Numbered from the stretch's first letter, positions 28,977-36,535 are shown. The stretch is DNA of 37,890 nucleotides from Caulobacter sp. Root1455 (GCF_001426905.1 NZ_LMFQ01000024.1:495912-533801), one strand, 5' to 3'. Program-made: numbers and translations. The notes: generated by a model from the letters alone, not told the origin.

Positions 28977-29999
28977 ATGTCCCCAAACAACTCCGACGTC
29001 GAAACCCCGCAATTCGAACCCGCCGCCGACCGCGCGTCGCGGGCCGAACGCGACATCCAGGCCCCGCTGGACGCCAAGGAGGAACGCTCCTTCAAGTCCA
29101 GGGACGAGGAAAAGGAAAGGCCCGCCATGCAGGCCGGCGCCCGTCCCTACCCCGCCCCGCCCTTCCCCGAGCAGCACCAGGTCAAGCCAGGCGTCGAGGC
29201 CAGGCTCGACCCGGCCCCGATGTACGACGCGCCGTTCTACAAGGGCTCGGGCAAGCTGGAGGGCAAGGTCGCCCTGATCACCGGGGCCGACAGCGGCATC
29301 GGCCGGGCCGTGGCCGTGCTGTTCGCTCGCGAAGGCGCCGACATCGCCATCGCCTATCTCGACGAGGACGAGGACGCCGACCTGACCCGCATGGCGGTCG
29401 AGCAGGAAGGCCGCCGCGCCATCCTGCTGCCCGGCGACGTGGCCGACCCCGCCTACGCCAAGACCGCCGTCGAACTCACCGTCAAGGTGCTGGGCAAGCT
29501 GGACATCCTGGTCAACAACGCCGCCTTCCAGGAGCACGTGCTGGACTTCGAGGACCTGACCGTCGAACACTTCGACCGCACCCTGAAGACCAACCTCTAC
29601 GGCTATTTCCACATGGCCCAGGCGGCGGTGAAGGTGATCCCGCCGGGCGGGGCGATCATCAACACCGGCTCGGTCACCGGCCTGCTGGGCAACAAGGACC
29701 TGCTGGACTATTCGATGACCAAGGGCGGCATCCACGCCTTCACCCGCTCGCTGGCCACCCACCTGATCGACAAGGGCATCCGCGTCAACGCCGTGGCCCC
29801 GGGGCCGGTCTGGACCCCGCTGAACCCGGCCGACAAGCTGGGGCCCCAGGTCGCCCAGTTCGGCGCCAAGACCCCGATGAAGCGCCCGGCCCAGCCGGAG
29901 GAGATCGCGCCCGCCTACGTGTTCCTGGCCTCGCCCCAGACGTCCAGCTACATCACCGGCGAGGTGCTGCCGATCATCGGCGGATACAACGGGGGGTGA
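28977..29999 (+). CDS. SDR family oxidoreductase (YghA/YhdF-like)
   Basis: A 340-residue short-chain dehydrogenase. About 95 N-terminal residues are hydrophilic and charged (PQFEPAADRASRAERDIQAP), then come PYPAPPFPEQHQVKPG and the Rossmann domain with TGADSGIG (102-109), NNAAFQ, and the catalytic Y245-x3-K249 (DYSMTKGG). The extension and the 'PFPEQHQ' entry are typical of the glucose/ribitol-type SDRs annotated YhdF/YghA, associated with general stress. The start is ATG 28977 with AGGGAG 8 nt upstream; the longer frame to 28872 overlaps the MATE promoter region. Confidence 0.9.
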   Translation: MSPNNSDVETPQFEPAADRASRAERDIQAPLDAKEERSFKSRDEEKERPAMQAGARPYPAPPFPEQHQVKPGVEARLDPAPMYDAPFYKGSGKLEGKVALITGADSGIGRAVAVLFAREGADIAIAYLDEDEDADLTRMAVEQEGRRAILLPGDVADPAYAKTAVELTVKVLGKLDILVNNAAFQEHVLDFEDLTVEHFDRTLKTNLYGYFHMAQAAVKVIPPGGAIINTGSVTGLLGNKDLLDYSMTKGGIHAFTRSLATHLIDKGIRVNAVAPGPVWTPLNPADKLGPQVAQFGAKTPMKRPAQPEEIAPAYVFLASPQTSSYITGEVLPIIGGYNGG

Positions 30000-30019
30000 G
30001 GCTGAACCTAACGCATAGG

Positions 30020-30150
30020 CCCTCCCCCTGTGGGGGAGGTGATCGCGAAGCGATCGGTGGGGGGAGCGATCCAGCGGTTCCGCCGCTTGCATATCGCTTC
30101 AACACTCCCCTCCCCGTCGGCTTCGCCGACACCCCTCCCACGGGGAGGGG
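30020..30150. repeat. Family B palindromic repeat (paired copy)
   Basis: CCCTCCCCCTGTGGGGGAGG plus a GATCGCGAAGCGATC hairpin on the left, and CCCCTCCCCGTCGGCTTCGCCGAC...CACGGGGAGGGG on the right, about 70 bp apart. It separates the SDR gene from the flagellin promoter region. Confidence 0.82.
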
Positions 30151-30170
30151 ACCTGCTCGACCGGGCTCCC

Positions 30171-30198
30171 TTAACCTCGACTGCTAATGAACGGCTAA
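30171..30198 (+). promoter_or_regulatory. Possible CtrA-type boxes upstream of flagellin
   Basis: CTAA-N7-CTAA at 30184-30198, preceded by TTAA at 30171-30174. The Caulobacter master regulator CtrA binds TTAA-N7-TTAA, and its half-sites often lose the first T. The position, about 80-100 nt before the flagellin start, is reasonable. A canonical sigma-54 element was not found. Confidence 0.4.
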
Positions 30199-30274
30199 GC
30201 CTGCCCGTCTACATTGCCCTCCAGGCGCAAAACGCGCCCTCGGCCTCGCGGCCGAACCTGGAACCGGTCTGTCG

Positions 30275-31108
30275 ATGTCGCTCAACAGCATCAACACCAA
30301 TGTCGGGGCGATGATCGCCCTGCAGTCGCTGAACGCGATCAACCGCGACCTGTCCGACACCCTGCGCCACATCTCGACCGGCCTGGCGATCTCCAGCCCC
30401 AAGGACAACGCCGCCGTCTGGGCCATCGCCCAGACCCAGCGCTCCGAATCCCGTTCCCTGGACGCCGTGCGCGCCTCGCTGCAGCGCGGCCAGTCGATCA
30501 CCGACGTGGCCCTGGCGGCCGGCGAGACGGTGACCGACCTGCTGGGCCAGATGAAGGAGAAGATGCTGGCGGCCTCGGACACCAGCCTGTCCACCGCCAG
30601 CCGCAAGGCCCTGAACGACGACTATCTGAACCTGAAACGCCAGATCGACCGCACCGTGGGCGCCGCCGACTTCAACGGCATCAACCTGATCTCGTCCGGC
30701 TCGACGGGCCAGATCCGCGCCCTGGCCAACGCCGACGCCAGCGACACCATCGACGTCGACCACGTGGACCTGTCGACCACCGGCGCGGCGCTTTCCGGAA
30801 TGCGCGCCGACCTGCTGGGCGCGCCGATCAGCGCCGCCGAGATCAAAGCCATGGGCGGGGCGATCGAGAACGTCACCTCGGCCCTGTCGAACCTGGGCAC
30901 GCGGTCGTTCGCCCTCGAAACCCACATGAGCTTCATCGACAAGCTGCAGGATACGCTGGACGCCTCGGTCGGCCGGCTGGTCGACGCCGACATGGCCAAG
31001 GAGGCCACCAAGCTCCAGGCCCTGCAGATCAAGCAGCAGCTGGCGATCAAGTCGCTGAGCATCGCCAATTCCGGGCCCAGCTATCTGCTGAAGCTGTTCG
31101 GGGGCTGA
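30275..31108 (+). CDS. Flagellin
   Basis: A 277-residue flagellin of Caulobacter type, the subunit of the flagellar filament. The conserved D0/D1 N-terminus begins MSLNSINTNVGAMIALQSLN and includes the ISTGLAISSPKDNAA helix; the C-terminal D0/D1 segment (RLVDADMAKEATKLQALQIK) ends at LKLFGG. The central domain is short, which is normal for Caulobacter flagellins. It stands alone, without other flagellin, flaF or flbT genes, so it may be one of several dispersed paralogues. I do not assign a specific flj name. Confidence 0.93.
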   Translation: MSLNSINTNVGAMIALQSLNAINRDLSDTLRHISTGLAISSPKDNAAVWAIAQTQRSESRSLDAVRASLQRGQSITDVALAAGETVTDLLGQMKEKMLAASDTSLSTASRKALNDDYLNLKRQIDRTVGAADFNGINLISSGSTGQIRALANADASDTIDVDHVDLSTTGAALSGMRADLLGAPISAAEIKAMGGAIENVTSALSNLGTRSFALETHMSFIDKLQDTLDASVGRLVDADMAKEATKLQALQIKQQLAIKSLSIANSGPSYLLKLFGG

Positions 31109-31114
31109 AGCGCT

Positions 31115-31267
31115 GCGGCCGATTGACCTTCAAGCGCCGTGCGTGGTCCTCGTCCTTCGACAGGCTCAGGATGAGGACCAATGTATGGGCCTCCGCGGTG
31201 GAAACCTCATCCTGAGCTTGTCGAAGGACGGGGTTTCTCCCCCAGGCCGAATGTCGATCAGCTCTAG
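31115..31267. repeat. Family A palindromic repeat (nearly full copy)
   Basis: Inner arms GTCCTTCGACAGGCTCAGGA / TCCTGAGCTTGTCGAAGGAC and a right outer arm GAATGTCGATCAGCTCTAG match the full copies at 6801 and 15207; the left outer arm (CGGCCGATTGACCTTC) is diverged and lacks CTAG. The right CTAG supplies the stop codon of the PepSY-like gene. Confidence 0.88.
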
Positions 31268-31776
31268 TGCGGCCAGGCCTCGGTCAGGACCTTGGCCTTG
31301 CCGCCCTTCCAGCTGACCTCCAGGGCCGGCGCCTTGGGCTGGCCCTCGGCGAACAGCTCATAGATCACCTGGCCGTCGTCCTCGGTGCTTTCGATCACCC
31401 GCACGGGCGCGATCCTGGGGACCGCCTTGACGGCGGCGTCGCGCACCGGCTGGGGCGTGGCGGTCCAGGCGATGTCGCGCTGGGTCTCGACGATCTTCCA
31501 GGTCCCGCCGGTCTGCAGCAGGTCGAACTCGATCTCGGCGCCGTCCGGCAGCACGCCCTCGACGTCGTAGTAGCGGCGGTCCTCGCGTTCCTTGAACTCG
31601 GCCCCCTTGATCTTCAGGCCGGGCGCGGCGGCGGTGACCACGGCGACCACCGCCGGCGGCAGATCGGCGGCGGCGACGGGGGTGATCCTGGTCTCGGGAA
31701 CCTGGGCCGCCGCGGCGCCGGCCGTCAGGGTCAGGATCAGCGCGAGGGCCGAGGCATGGGTCGGGCGCGGCAACAT
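31264..31776 (-). CDS. Exported PepSY-like protein
   Basis: A 170-residue exported protein. Signal peptide (hydrophobic core about residues 9-20, cut after GAAAA), then two similar ~65-residue alpha-beta units (YYDVEGVLPDGAEIEFDLLQ and the later VIYELFAEGQPKAPALEVSW) typical of PepSY/BLIP-like domains. The start is ATG 31776, with GGAGG 7 nt upstream; the open frame to 31920 is unsupported. The function is unknown; PepSY-like domains often inhibit proteases or bind ligands in the periplasm. Its stop codon lies in the CTAG of the family A repeat. Confidence 0.78.
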   Translation of the reverse strand: MLPRPTHASALALILTLTAGAAAAQVPETRITPVAAADLPPAVVAVVTAAAPGLKIKGAEFKEREDRRYYDVEGVLPDGAEIEFDLLQTGGTWKIVETQRDIAWTATPQPVRDAAVKAVPRIAPVRVIESTEDDGQVIYELFAEGQPKAPALEVSWKGGKAKVLTEAWPH

Positions 31777-31918
31777 GGGCGTCCTCCAGGGTGGCGGTTG
31801 TCGTGGCGATCCACCCAGTATGCACCAATCCCGCGCCGAGCGATGTGAGACCACAGGTGGCCGACGGCTGACCCGCCGCATCGTCGTGCTAAGCAGGGGC
31901 GTCACCGAGTGAGTCCCC

Positions 31919-32314
31919 ATGGCCCAGCACCTCGCCCTCCTGTCCCTGCTCGTCCGCGACTATGACGAGGCCCTGGCCTTCTATGTCGGCAAGCTCGGCT
32001 TTTCGCTGGTCGAGGACAGCGAGTTGGGCGGCGGCAAACGCTGGGTCGTGGTCGAGCCCGGCGCGACCGGCACGCGCCTGCTGCTGGCCCAGGCCGGCGA
32101 CGACCAGCAGAAGGCGATGATCGGCGGCCAGGGCGGCGGCCGGGTCTGGCTGTTCCTGCACACCGACGCCTTCGAGGCCGATCACGCTCGCCTGAGCGCC
32201 GCCGGGGTGAAGTTCCTCGAGGCGCCCCGGCACGAGGCTTATGGCAGCGTGGCCGTATTCGAAGACCTCTACGGCAATCGCTGGGATCTGCTGCAACCCA
32301 AGATCAAGGCCTGA
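31919..32314 (+). CDS. VOC family (glyoxalase-like) protein
   Basis: A 131-residue vicinal-oxygen-chelate protein with the paired beta-alpha-beta-beta-beta units of the glyoxalase/bleomycin-resistance fold: LSLLVRDYDEALAFYVGKLG at the start, GKRWVVVEPG, then the second half with VAVFEDLYGNRWDLLQP, where the glutamate is a usual metal ligand. Length is typical. The reaction is not determined by sequence. The ThuA gene follows after 5 nt and is probably co-transcribed. Confidence 0.9.
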   Translation: MAQHLALLSLLVRDYDEALAFYVGKLGFSLVEDSELGGGKRWVVVEPGATGTRLLLAQAGDDQQKAMIGGQGGGRVWLFLHTDAFEADHARLSAAGVKFLEAPRHEAYGSVAVFEDLYGNRWDLLQPKIKA

Positions 32315-32319
32315 TCCCA

Positions 32320-33375
32320 ATGGACTACCCCATGCGTCGCGTCCTCGCCCTGCTCCTGGTCGCGCTCGCGGCCTTGACCGCTCTCCCCGCCGTCGCCAAG
32401 CCCGACGCGCCGCTGCGGGTGCTCTATCTGGATCAGTCGGTCGGCTGGAAGCACGCCCCGGTCGCCCGCCCCGAGGGCGGCGGCCTGGCCCCGTCCGAAA
32501 CCGCGATGATCGCCATTGGCCAGCAGAGCGGCGCCTTCACCGCCGAGGTCACCCAGGACGCCCGCGAGATCACGCCGGAGCGGCTGGAGACCATCGACGT
32601 GCTGGTGTTCTACACCACCGGCGCCCTGCCCCTTTCGCCCGAGGCCTGGAGCGTGGTCCAGCAGCGGGTGGCGGCCGGAAAGCTGGGCTTCGTCGGCGTC
32701 CACAGCGCCACCGACACCGGCTGGCCCTATGACGGTCCCGGCGAGACCTACACCCAGTTCATCAACGGCCATTTCGCCGGTCACCCCTGGACCCAGGGCA
32801 CGCCGATCCGGATCGAGACCCTGGACCCCAACCTACCGCTGGTCGGCATGTGGCCCGTCAGCCTCGACTACGCCGAGGAAATCTACCAGCACAGCGACTT
32901 CGACCCGGCCCGCGTGCGGGTGCTGCAGACCCTGGACTTCGCCGGCACGCCGCTGAAGCGGCCCTATGCCGTGCCGATCGCCTGGGCCCGACAGATCGGC
33001 CAGGGACGGCTGTTCTTCACCAATCTGGGCCACACGCCCTCGACCTGGGACGATCCCCGCTTCCGCCGGCAGATCGTCGAGGCGGTGAAGTGGACGGCCA
33101 TCCGCACGCGGGGCCGCGCGACGCCGGATCCCCAGCGCCAGTTCCTGTGGCAGCTGAAGGCGCTGCTGGCCTACGAGCCCGTCGAAGGTCGCGACGACAA
33201 GGCGATCATCGGTCGGCTGTTGAAGATGGACCCCGCCTGGCAAACGGCGACGGCCCGGCGCATCGCCGACCTGCGGACAGTCTATCCGAAAAAGCCCGAC
33301 AGCGACCGCGCCCCGTTCGACGCGGCGTACAAGGCGGTGCTGGCGGATGTGCTGGCGCGAGGCGGGGCGAAGTAA
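32320..33375 (+). CDS. Exported ThuA-domain (glutamine-amidotransferase-like) protein
   Basis: A 351-residue exported protein. The signal peptide LALLLVALAALTALPAVAKP precedes a ThuA-like domain: LRVLYLDQSVGWKHAP, VLVFYTTGALPLS, GFVGVHSATDTGWPYDGPGE, and GRLFFTNLGHTPSTWDDPRF. ThuA-fold proteins are class-I amidotransferase-like, known from trehalose/sugar utilisation, without a proven activity in most cases. ATG 32332 (MRRV...) is an alternative start closer to the signal peptide. Downstream lies a family B repeat rather than a gene. Confidence 0.85.
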   Translation: MDYPMRRVLALLLVALAALTALPAVAKPDAPLRVLYLDQSVGWKHAPVARPEGGGLAPSETAMIAIGQQSGAFTAEVTQDAREITPERLETIDVLVFYTTGALPLSPEAWSVVQQRVAAGKLGFVGVHSATDTGWPYDGPGETYTQFINGHFAGHPWTQGTPIRIETLDPNLPLVGMWPVSLDYAEEIYQHSDFDPARVRVLQTLDFAGTPLKRPYAVPIAWARQIGQGRLFFTNLGHTPSTWDDPRFRRQIVEAVKWTAIRTRGRATPDPQRQFLWQLKALLAYEPVEGRDDKAIIGRLLKMDPAWQTATARRIADLRTVYPKKPDSDRAPFDAAYKAVLADVLARGGAK

Positions 33376-33386
33376 GCGCGTTATGG

Positions 33387-33564
33387 AAACCCTCTCCCAG
33401 CGGGAGAGGGAGGGACCCGGCCGCGAAGCGGGTGGGAGGGTGAGGGGTTACACCCTGACCGACTTCACGCGAGCGCCCTGCCGGCACGCCGGCAACCTCG
33501 GAACCCCCTCACCCTCCCACCGCTACGCAATGGGTCCCTCCCTCTCCCCATGGGAGAGGGTTTC
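33387..33564. repeat. Family B palindromic repeat (paired copy)
   Basis: AACCCTCTCCCAGCGGGAGAGGG with a CCGCGAAGCGGG hairpin and GGGAGGGTGAGGGG on the left; CCCCTCACCCTCCCACCGC and CCCTCTCCCCATGGGAGAGGGTTT on the right, about 65 bp apart. The right end overlaps the stop codon of the convergent DUF2239 gene. Confidence 0.85.
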
Positions 33565-34126
33565 AAGGCTCGAACGCCTCCGCCGCCAACCCTCGCAAAT
33601 GATCAGCGATGTCGGTCGGCCACTCGGCCGCCCGCGCTAGAAATCCCTCGGCGTCGCCCGCGAACAGCGCCCGGCTCATGTCTTCGAAGCCCGGGCGGTC
33701 GCCGGCCATGACCGAGGCGAAGCGATAGGCCGCGTCGCGGGCCGCGCGGCGACGGTCGGGGCCTTCGCTGTCGCGACGCGCGGCCTCGACCAGCTTGCGC
33801 AGGGCGACCGACGCCCCGCCCGGCTGGGCGGCCAGCCACTCCCAGTGGCGCGGCAGCAGGGTCACCTCGCGCGCCGTGACGCCCAGCTTGGGACGTCCCC
33901 GGCCGCGCGGGGCGGCGTCGCCCTCCCCCAGCCGAAGAGCGATGTCCCAGGGCCCGCCGCGCAGATCGAAATCCACTTGGCGGCCCTCGGGGTCGAAGAT
34001 CAGCAGCGAGGCCTCCGGCGCCTCGGCCAGCCTCGCCTGGGCGGCCACCGCCACGTCCAGCTTGCCGCCGGCCGCTATCCGCCGCTCGCCTTCGAACACG
34101 ACATAGGGAGCCATGGGGCCGCTCAT
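33563..34126 (-). CDS. DUF2239 family protein with possible DNA-binding segment
   Basis: A 187-residue cytosolic protein of DUF2239. The N-terminal half is beta-rich (YVVFEGERRIAAGGKLDVAV and a DPEGRQVDFDLRG stretch). Residues about 77-117 (GRPKLGVTAREVTLLPRHWE and onward to SVALRKLVEAAR) have the pattern of a ribbon-helix-helix DNA-binding domain. This is my reading and not established. It follows the GIY-YIG gene with a 4-nt overlap (ATGA) in one operon behind twin palindromes, so it could be the operon's own regulator. Confidence 0.82.
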   Translation of the reverse strand: MSGPMAPYVVFEGERRIAAGGKLDVAVAAQARLAEAPEASLLIFDPEGRQVDFDLRGGPWDIALRLGEGDAAPRGRGRPKLGVTAREVTLLPRHWEWLAAQPGGASVALRKLVEAARRDSEGPDRRRAARDAAYRFASVMAGDRPGFEDMSRALFAGDAEGFLARAAEWPTDIADHLRGLAAEAFEP

Positions 34127-34470
34127 CGCCGCAGCCCCTCGGCGTGCAGCGTCGTGCGCCAGTACTCGCGGCGCTCGACCAGCAGCGAGGCCCGGCCCAG
34201 CCGTTCCAGCCCCTCGTCGTCGAGGATCTCCAGCACCTCGAAGCCGAAGGCCGCCTCGCCGTGGGCGTTCCAGGCCTGTTGCAGGCTCGGGCTGGCGTGG
34301 CCGCCGGTCCGCAGGGCGAACCAGACGCCGTTCTGCCGGGTCGACAGGTCGGGCGTGCCGCCGATCCAGACCTCGCCGGTCGTGGCGCAGCGGATCGCGT
34401 AGATCCCCGCCTGAACCTTGCGGTCCTTGTAGTCGCGCACCAGGGCGCGCCGGTTGTTCGTCGTTTCCAT
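34123..34470 (-). CDS. GIY-YIG nuclease family protein
   Basis: A 115-residue protein with a GIY-YIG catalytic fold: GIY at residues 22-24 (AGIYAIRCATTGEVWIG) and WIG in place of YIG, then an arginine-rich helix STRQNGVWFALRTGGHASPS and the conserved glutamate in HGEAAFGFEVLEIL. Small GIY-YIG proteins of this type occur next to DUF2239 in several Alphaproteobacteria, as far as I recall. The DNA target and role are unknown. It is the first gene of the operon; two TACCCGGGTA palindromes sit 12-50 nt upstream of its start. Confidence 0.85.
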   Translation of the reverse strand: METTNNRRALVRDYKDRKVQAGIYAIRCATTGEVWIGGTPDLSTRQNGVWFALRTGGHASPSLQQAWNAHGEAAFGFEVLEILDDEGLERLGRASLLVERREYWRTTLHAEGLRR

Positions 34471-34480
34471 GAGCGGCTTT

Positions 34481-34520
34481 TTACCCGGGTATTTTGCGGA
34501 GTCAATATTACCCGGGTATA
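34481..34520 (-). promoter_or_regulatory. Twin TACCCGGGTA operators upstream of the GIY-YIG operon
   Basis: TTACCCGGGTAT occurs twice, at 34481-34492 and 34508-34519. The palindrome centres are 27 bp apart, about 2.6 helical turns. They lie in an AT-rich pocket, within 50 bp of the GIY-YIG start, where the promoter must be. This is a classic layout for a dimeric repressor bound at two sites. The regulator is not identified. Confidence 0.65.
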
Positions 34521-34525
34521 TTAGT

Positions 34526-34636
34526 TCCTCCCCCAGTGGGGGGAGTTGTCGGCGCAGCCGACGGAGGGAGGAGTGATCGGCCGGTTCAGCCCAATCCCCC
34601 CACCGGCCTTCGGCCGCCTCCCCCACAGGGGGAGGA
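34526..34636. repeat. Family B palindromic repeat (paired copy)
   Basis: CTCCCCCAGTGGGGGGAG with a TCGGCGCAGCCGA hairpin on the left, and CCACCGGCCTTCGGCCGCCTCCCCCACAGGGGGAGG on the right. It lies between the GIY-YIG promoter region and the next gene. Confidence 0.82.
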
Positions 34637-34696
34637 CCGGGATGGCAAGGCCTCGCCAAAGACGCTAGAGACCGCGATCCCAATTCGGAGGCCGCC

Positions 34697-35029
34697 ATGG
34701 TCCGCAATCTCAAGGGCAAGCTGGTCGCCCCGGCCCCCAAAGCTCCTGGCGACCCCATCGCCCAGGCCGACATCGCCTGGTTCGAGGCGCACGAGGGTCG
34801 GACGTTCCGCCTGCGCGATCCCGCGCCGCTGGAGTTCAAGGACCCGCTGGGCGATCCCGGCGACGGCTTTTCCTGGCGGGTTCTGGTGGCCAAGCTGGCC
34901 GACGGCGGCCGGCTGAAGCTGCCCGTGTCGCTGGCCTGGGACCTGCACAACGACCACGCCAAGGACGCGCACCTGCGGATGATCTTCGATCAGGTCGCGC
35001 CGGAAAAGGCCAAGGCGCTGCTGAAGTAG
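34697..35029 (+). CDS. Hypothetical protein, 110 residues
   Basis: A small, probably cytosolic protein with no signal peptide or membrane segment. The start at ATG 34697 has GGAGG a few nt upstream. The sequence is charged and mixed: a Lys/Pro-rich opening (MVRNLKGKLVAPAPKAPGDP), ADIAWFEAHEGRTFRLRDP, then WRVLVAKLADGGRLKLPVSL and a Lys-rich helical end. I do not recognise the family. GC-rich third positions support coding. It stands between a family B repeat and the convergent NUDIX gene. Confidence 0.7.
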   Translation: MVRNLKGKLVAPAPKAPGDPIAQADIAWFEAHEGRTFRLRDPAPLEFKDPLGDPGDGFSWRVLVAKLADGGRLKLPVSLAWDLHNDHAKDAHLRMIFDQVAPEKAKALLK

Positions 35030-35052
35030 AACCGGACCACCGGCCCCGACCG

Positions 35053-35499
35053 CTATCCCCGCCGCAGCCACGCCGCCACGGCCCAGGCGTGGGCGTCGTG
35101 GCGCAGGGCCACCACCGCGTCGCGCGGGTCCAGCCACACCAGGGCGTGGTCGTCCTCGACCTTCAGCTCGGGCCGCTCGCCGGTGATCCGCACGACATAG
35201 ATCCCGCCGTTGTTGCACACCGGCTGGCCGTCGGACTTCAGGAACGGTTGACTGACCTCGATCACCCGCGCGCCGACCTCGACGACCAGGCCGGTCTCCT
35301 CGCCGAACTCGCGGACGATGGCGACGTGCTCATCCTCGTCGCCGTCGACCGCCCCGCCCGGCAGGTCGAAATAGGGCGGGCGGCCGGGCTTGCGGACCTC
35401 GACCAGGGCGATCGTGCCGTTGGCCCCCTCGGCGATGCCGAAGGCGGCCCAGCGGTGCTTGTACTCCAGACCCGGCTCGGGCGCGTCGAACGCCTGCAT
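35053..35499 (-). CDS. NUDIX hydrolase
   Basis: A 148-residue pyrophosphohydrolase of the NUDIX superfamily. The Nudix box is complete and canonical, residues 49-71 (G49-x5-E55-x7-REFGEETGL), with the catalytic glutamates E67 and E68. Surrounding strands (FGIAEGANGTIALVEVRKPG and GGIYVVRITGERPELKVEDD) match the fold. The substrate, a nucleoside diphosphate linked to some moiety, is unknown. The ATG at 35499 lies 4 nt after the stop of the S1/P1-type nuclease, with AAGGA as its ribosome site, so the two form an operon. Confidence 0.93.
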   Translation of the reverse strand: MQAFDAPEPGLEYKHRWAAFGIAEGANGTIALVEVRKPGRPPYFDLPGGAVDGDEDEHVAIVREFGEETGLVVEVGARVIEVSQPFLKSDGQPVCNNGGIYVVRITGERPELKVEDDHALVWLDPRDAVVALRHDAHAWAVAAWLRRG

Positions 35500-35503
35500 A
35501 GGA

Positions 35504-36535
35504 TCAGTCCTTGCCGTACAGGTCGTTCCACGGATCGGCCTTGCCGGCGACGACGTCGTCGACGGTGATCTCCGGGCGGTAGCCGATCTTGCCCGCGGCG
35601 CTGGCCTTCCAGGCGTCGACGACCATGTCGCGCAGCTGGGTCGCCCCGGCGGCCAGGCGCGCGTCGACAAAGGCCTTGGCGCGCGGATCGGTGGCCACCA
35701 GGCCGCCTTCCTTCTCCAGCTTGTACAGCGGTTCGACGAAGGTGACCGTGGTGCTGAGGTAGTCGACCGTCCGCGCCTCGATCGTGCACGCGCAGTCCTT
35801 GTAGGCCGGCACCAGCGCCTTGACGTCGGCGTCGGTGGCCACGGCCTTGACCAGCGGCCCCTCGAAGCTGCCGTGGGTGGCCTTGCTCTGGGTGTAGCCG
35901 TTCGGATTGGGGTAATCGCCCCAGCCGTTGTAGTGCACGGAGAGATGCAGCGGCTGGCTGGCGTCGCCGACATAGTGGGCCCAGACGCCCAGGTCGCGGA
36001 CCAGCAGTTCCTCGCGCCGCTTCAGGTCGGCGACGTAGTAGGCCTTCTTGGTCCTGTTCTTTTCGGTCTTCGACACCGCCTTCAGGATGCGCCAGTAGGT
36101 GAAGTCCTTCACCAGCTGCTGATAGCCGTCGATGATCGAATACGGCAGGTAGCCGGCGCTCCAGCCGTCATGGCCGACCCCGGCCAGCGACTTTTCGTAG
36201 TCGGCGCGGGTGGGCGGCAGGGTTTCCAGCGTGAATTTCGGCCCGCCGTACATCTTTCCCTCGTCATCGATGTCGAGGAAGTGGGCGGCGTCGCGGTCGG
36301 TGTCGTGGATCTTGCCCGAGCCCTTCCAGCGGTCGGGCTCGCGGGCGTATTCGCCGATCGCGGCCACCGCCTGGGGCGTGCGCAGGAAGGCCGGCAGGTC
36401 GCTGGGGAAGCTCTCGGCGGCGACCACGCCGACCATGCGGTGGCCCGAAGCGCCCCACGCGAAAGCCGAGCTCGCGGGCGCGGCCAGGGCGGCGGCCAGG
36501 GCCACACCGGTGAAAAGGCGAATAGACGGCTTCAT
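35504..36535 (-). CDS. Secreted S1/P1-type nuclease
   Basis: A 343-residue exported zinc enzyme of the S1/P1 nuclease / phospholipase C family, probably cleaving single-stranded nucleic acids or 3' phosphates. The signal peptide ends at residue 26, so mature Trp27 becomes the N-terminus, as the family needs for zinc binding (AWGASGHRMVG, H32). Further ligands are in HFLDID (H85) and AHYVGDASQPLH (H187, D191, H197). The last metal motif appears as H221-x3-E225 in place of the usual H-x3-D. The start is ATG 36535 with GGAG upstream. The NUDIX gene follows after 4 nt. Confidence 0.9.
   Translation of the reverse strand: MKPSIRLFTGVALAAALAAPASSAFAWGASGHRMVGVVAAESFPSDLPAFLRTPQAVAAIGEYAREPDRWKGSGKIHDTDRDAAHFLDIDDEGKMYGGPKFTLETLPPTRADYEKSLAGVGHDGWSAGYLPYSIIDGYQQLVKDFTYWRILKAVSKTEKNRTKKAYYVADLKRREELLVRDLGVWAHYVGDASQPLHLSVHYNGWGDYPNPNGYTQSKATHGSFEGPLVKAVATDADVKALVPAYKDCACTIEARTVDYLSTTVTFVEPLYKLEKEGGLVATDPRAKAFVDARLAAGATQLRDMVVDAWKASAAGKIGYRPEITVDDVVAGKADPWNDLYGKD

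Noticed and set aside
30201..30220. A sigma-54 promoter before the flagellin gene (TGCCCG...TTGC)
   Set aside because: The -24/-12 spacing is off by one and the GG of the -24 element is missing.
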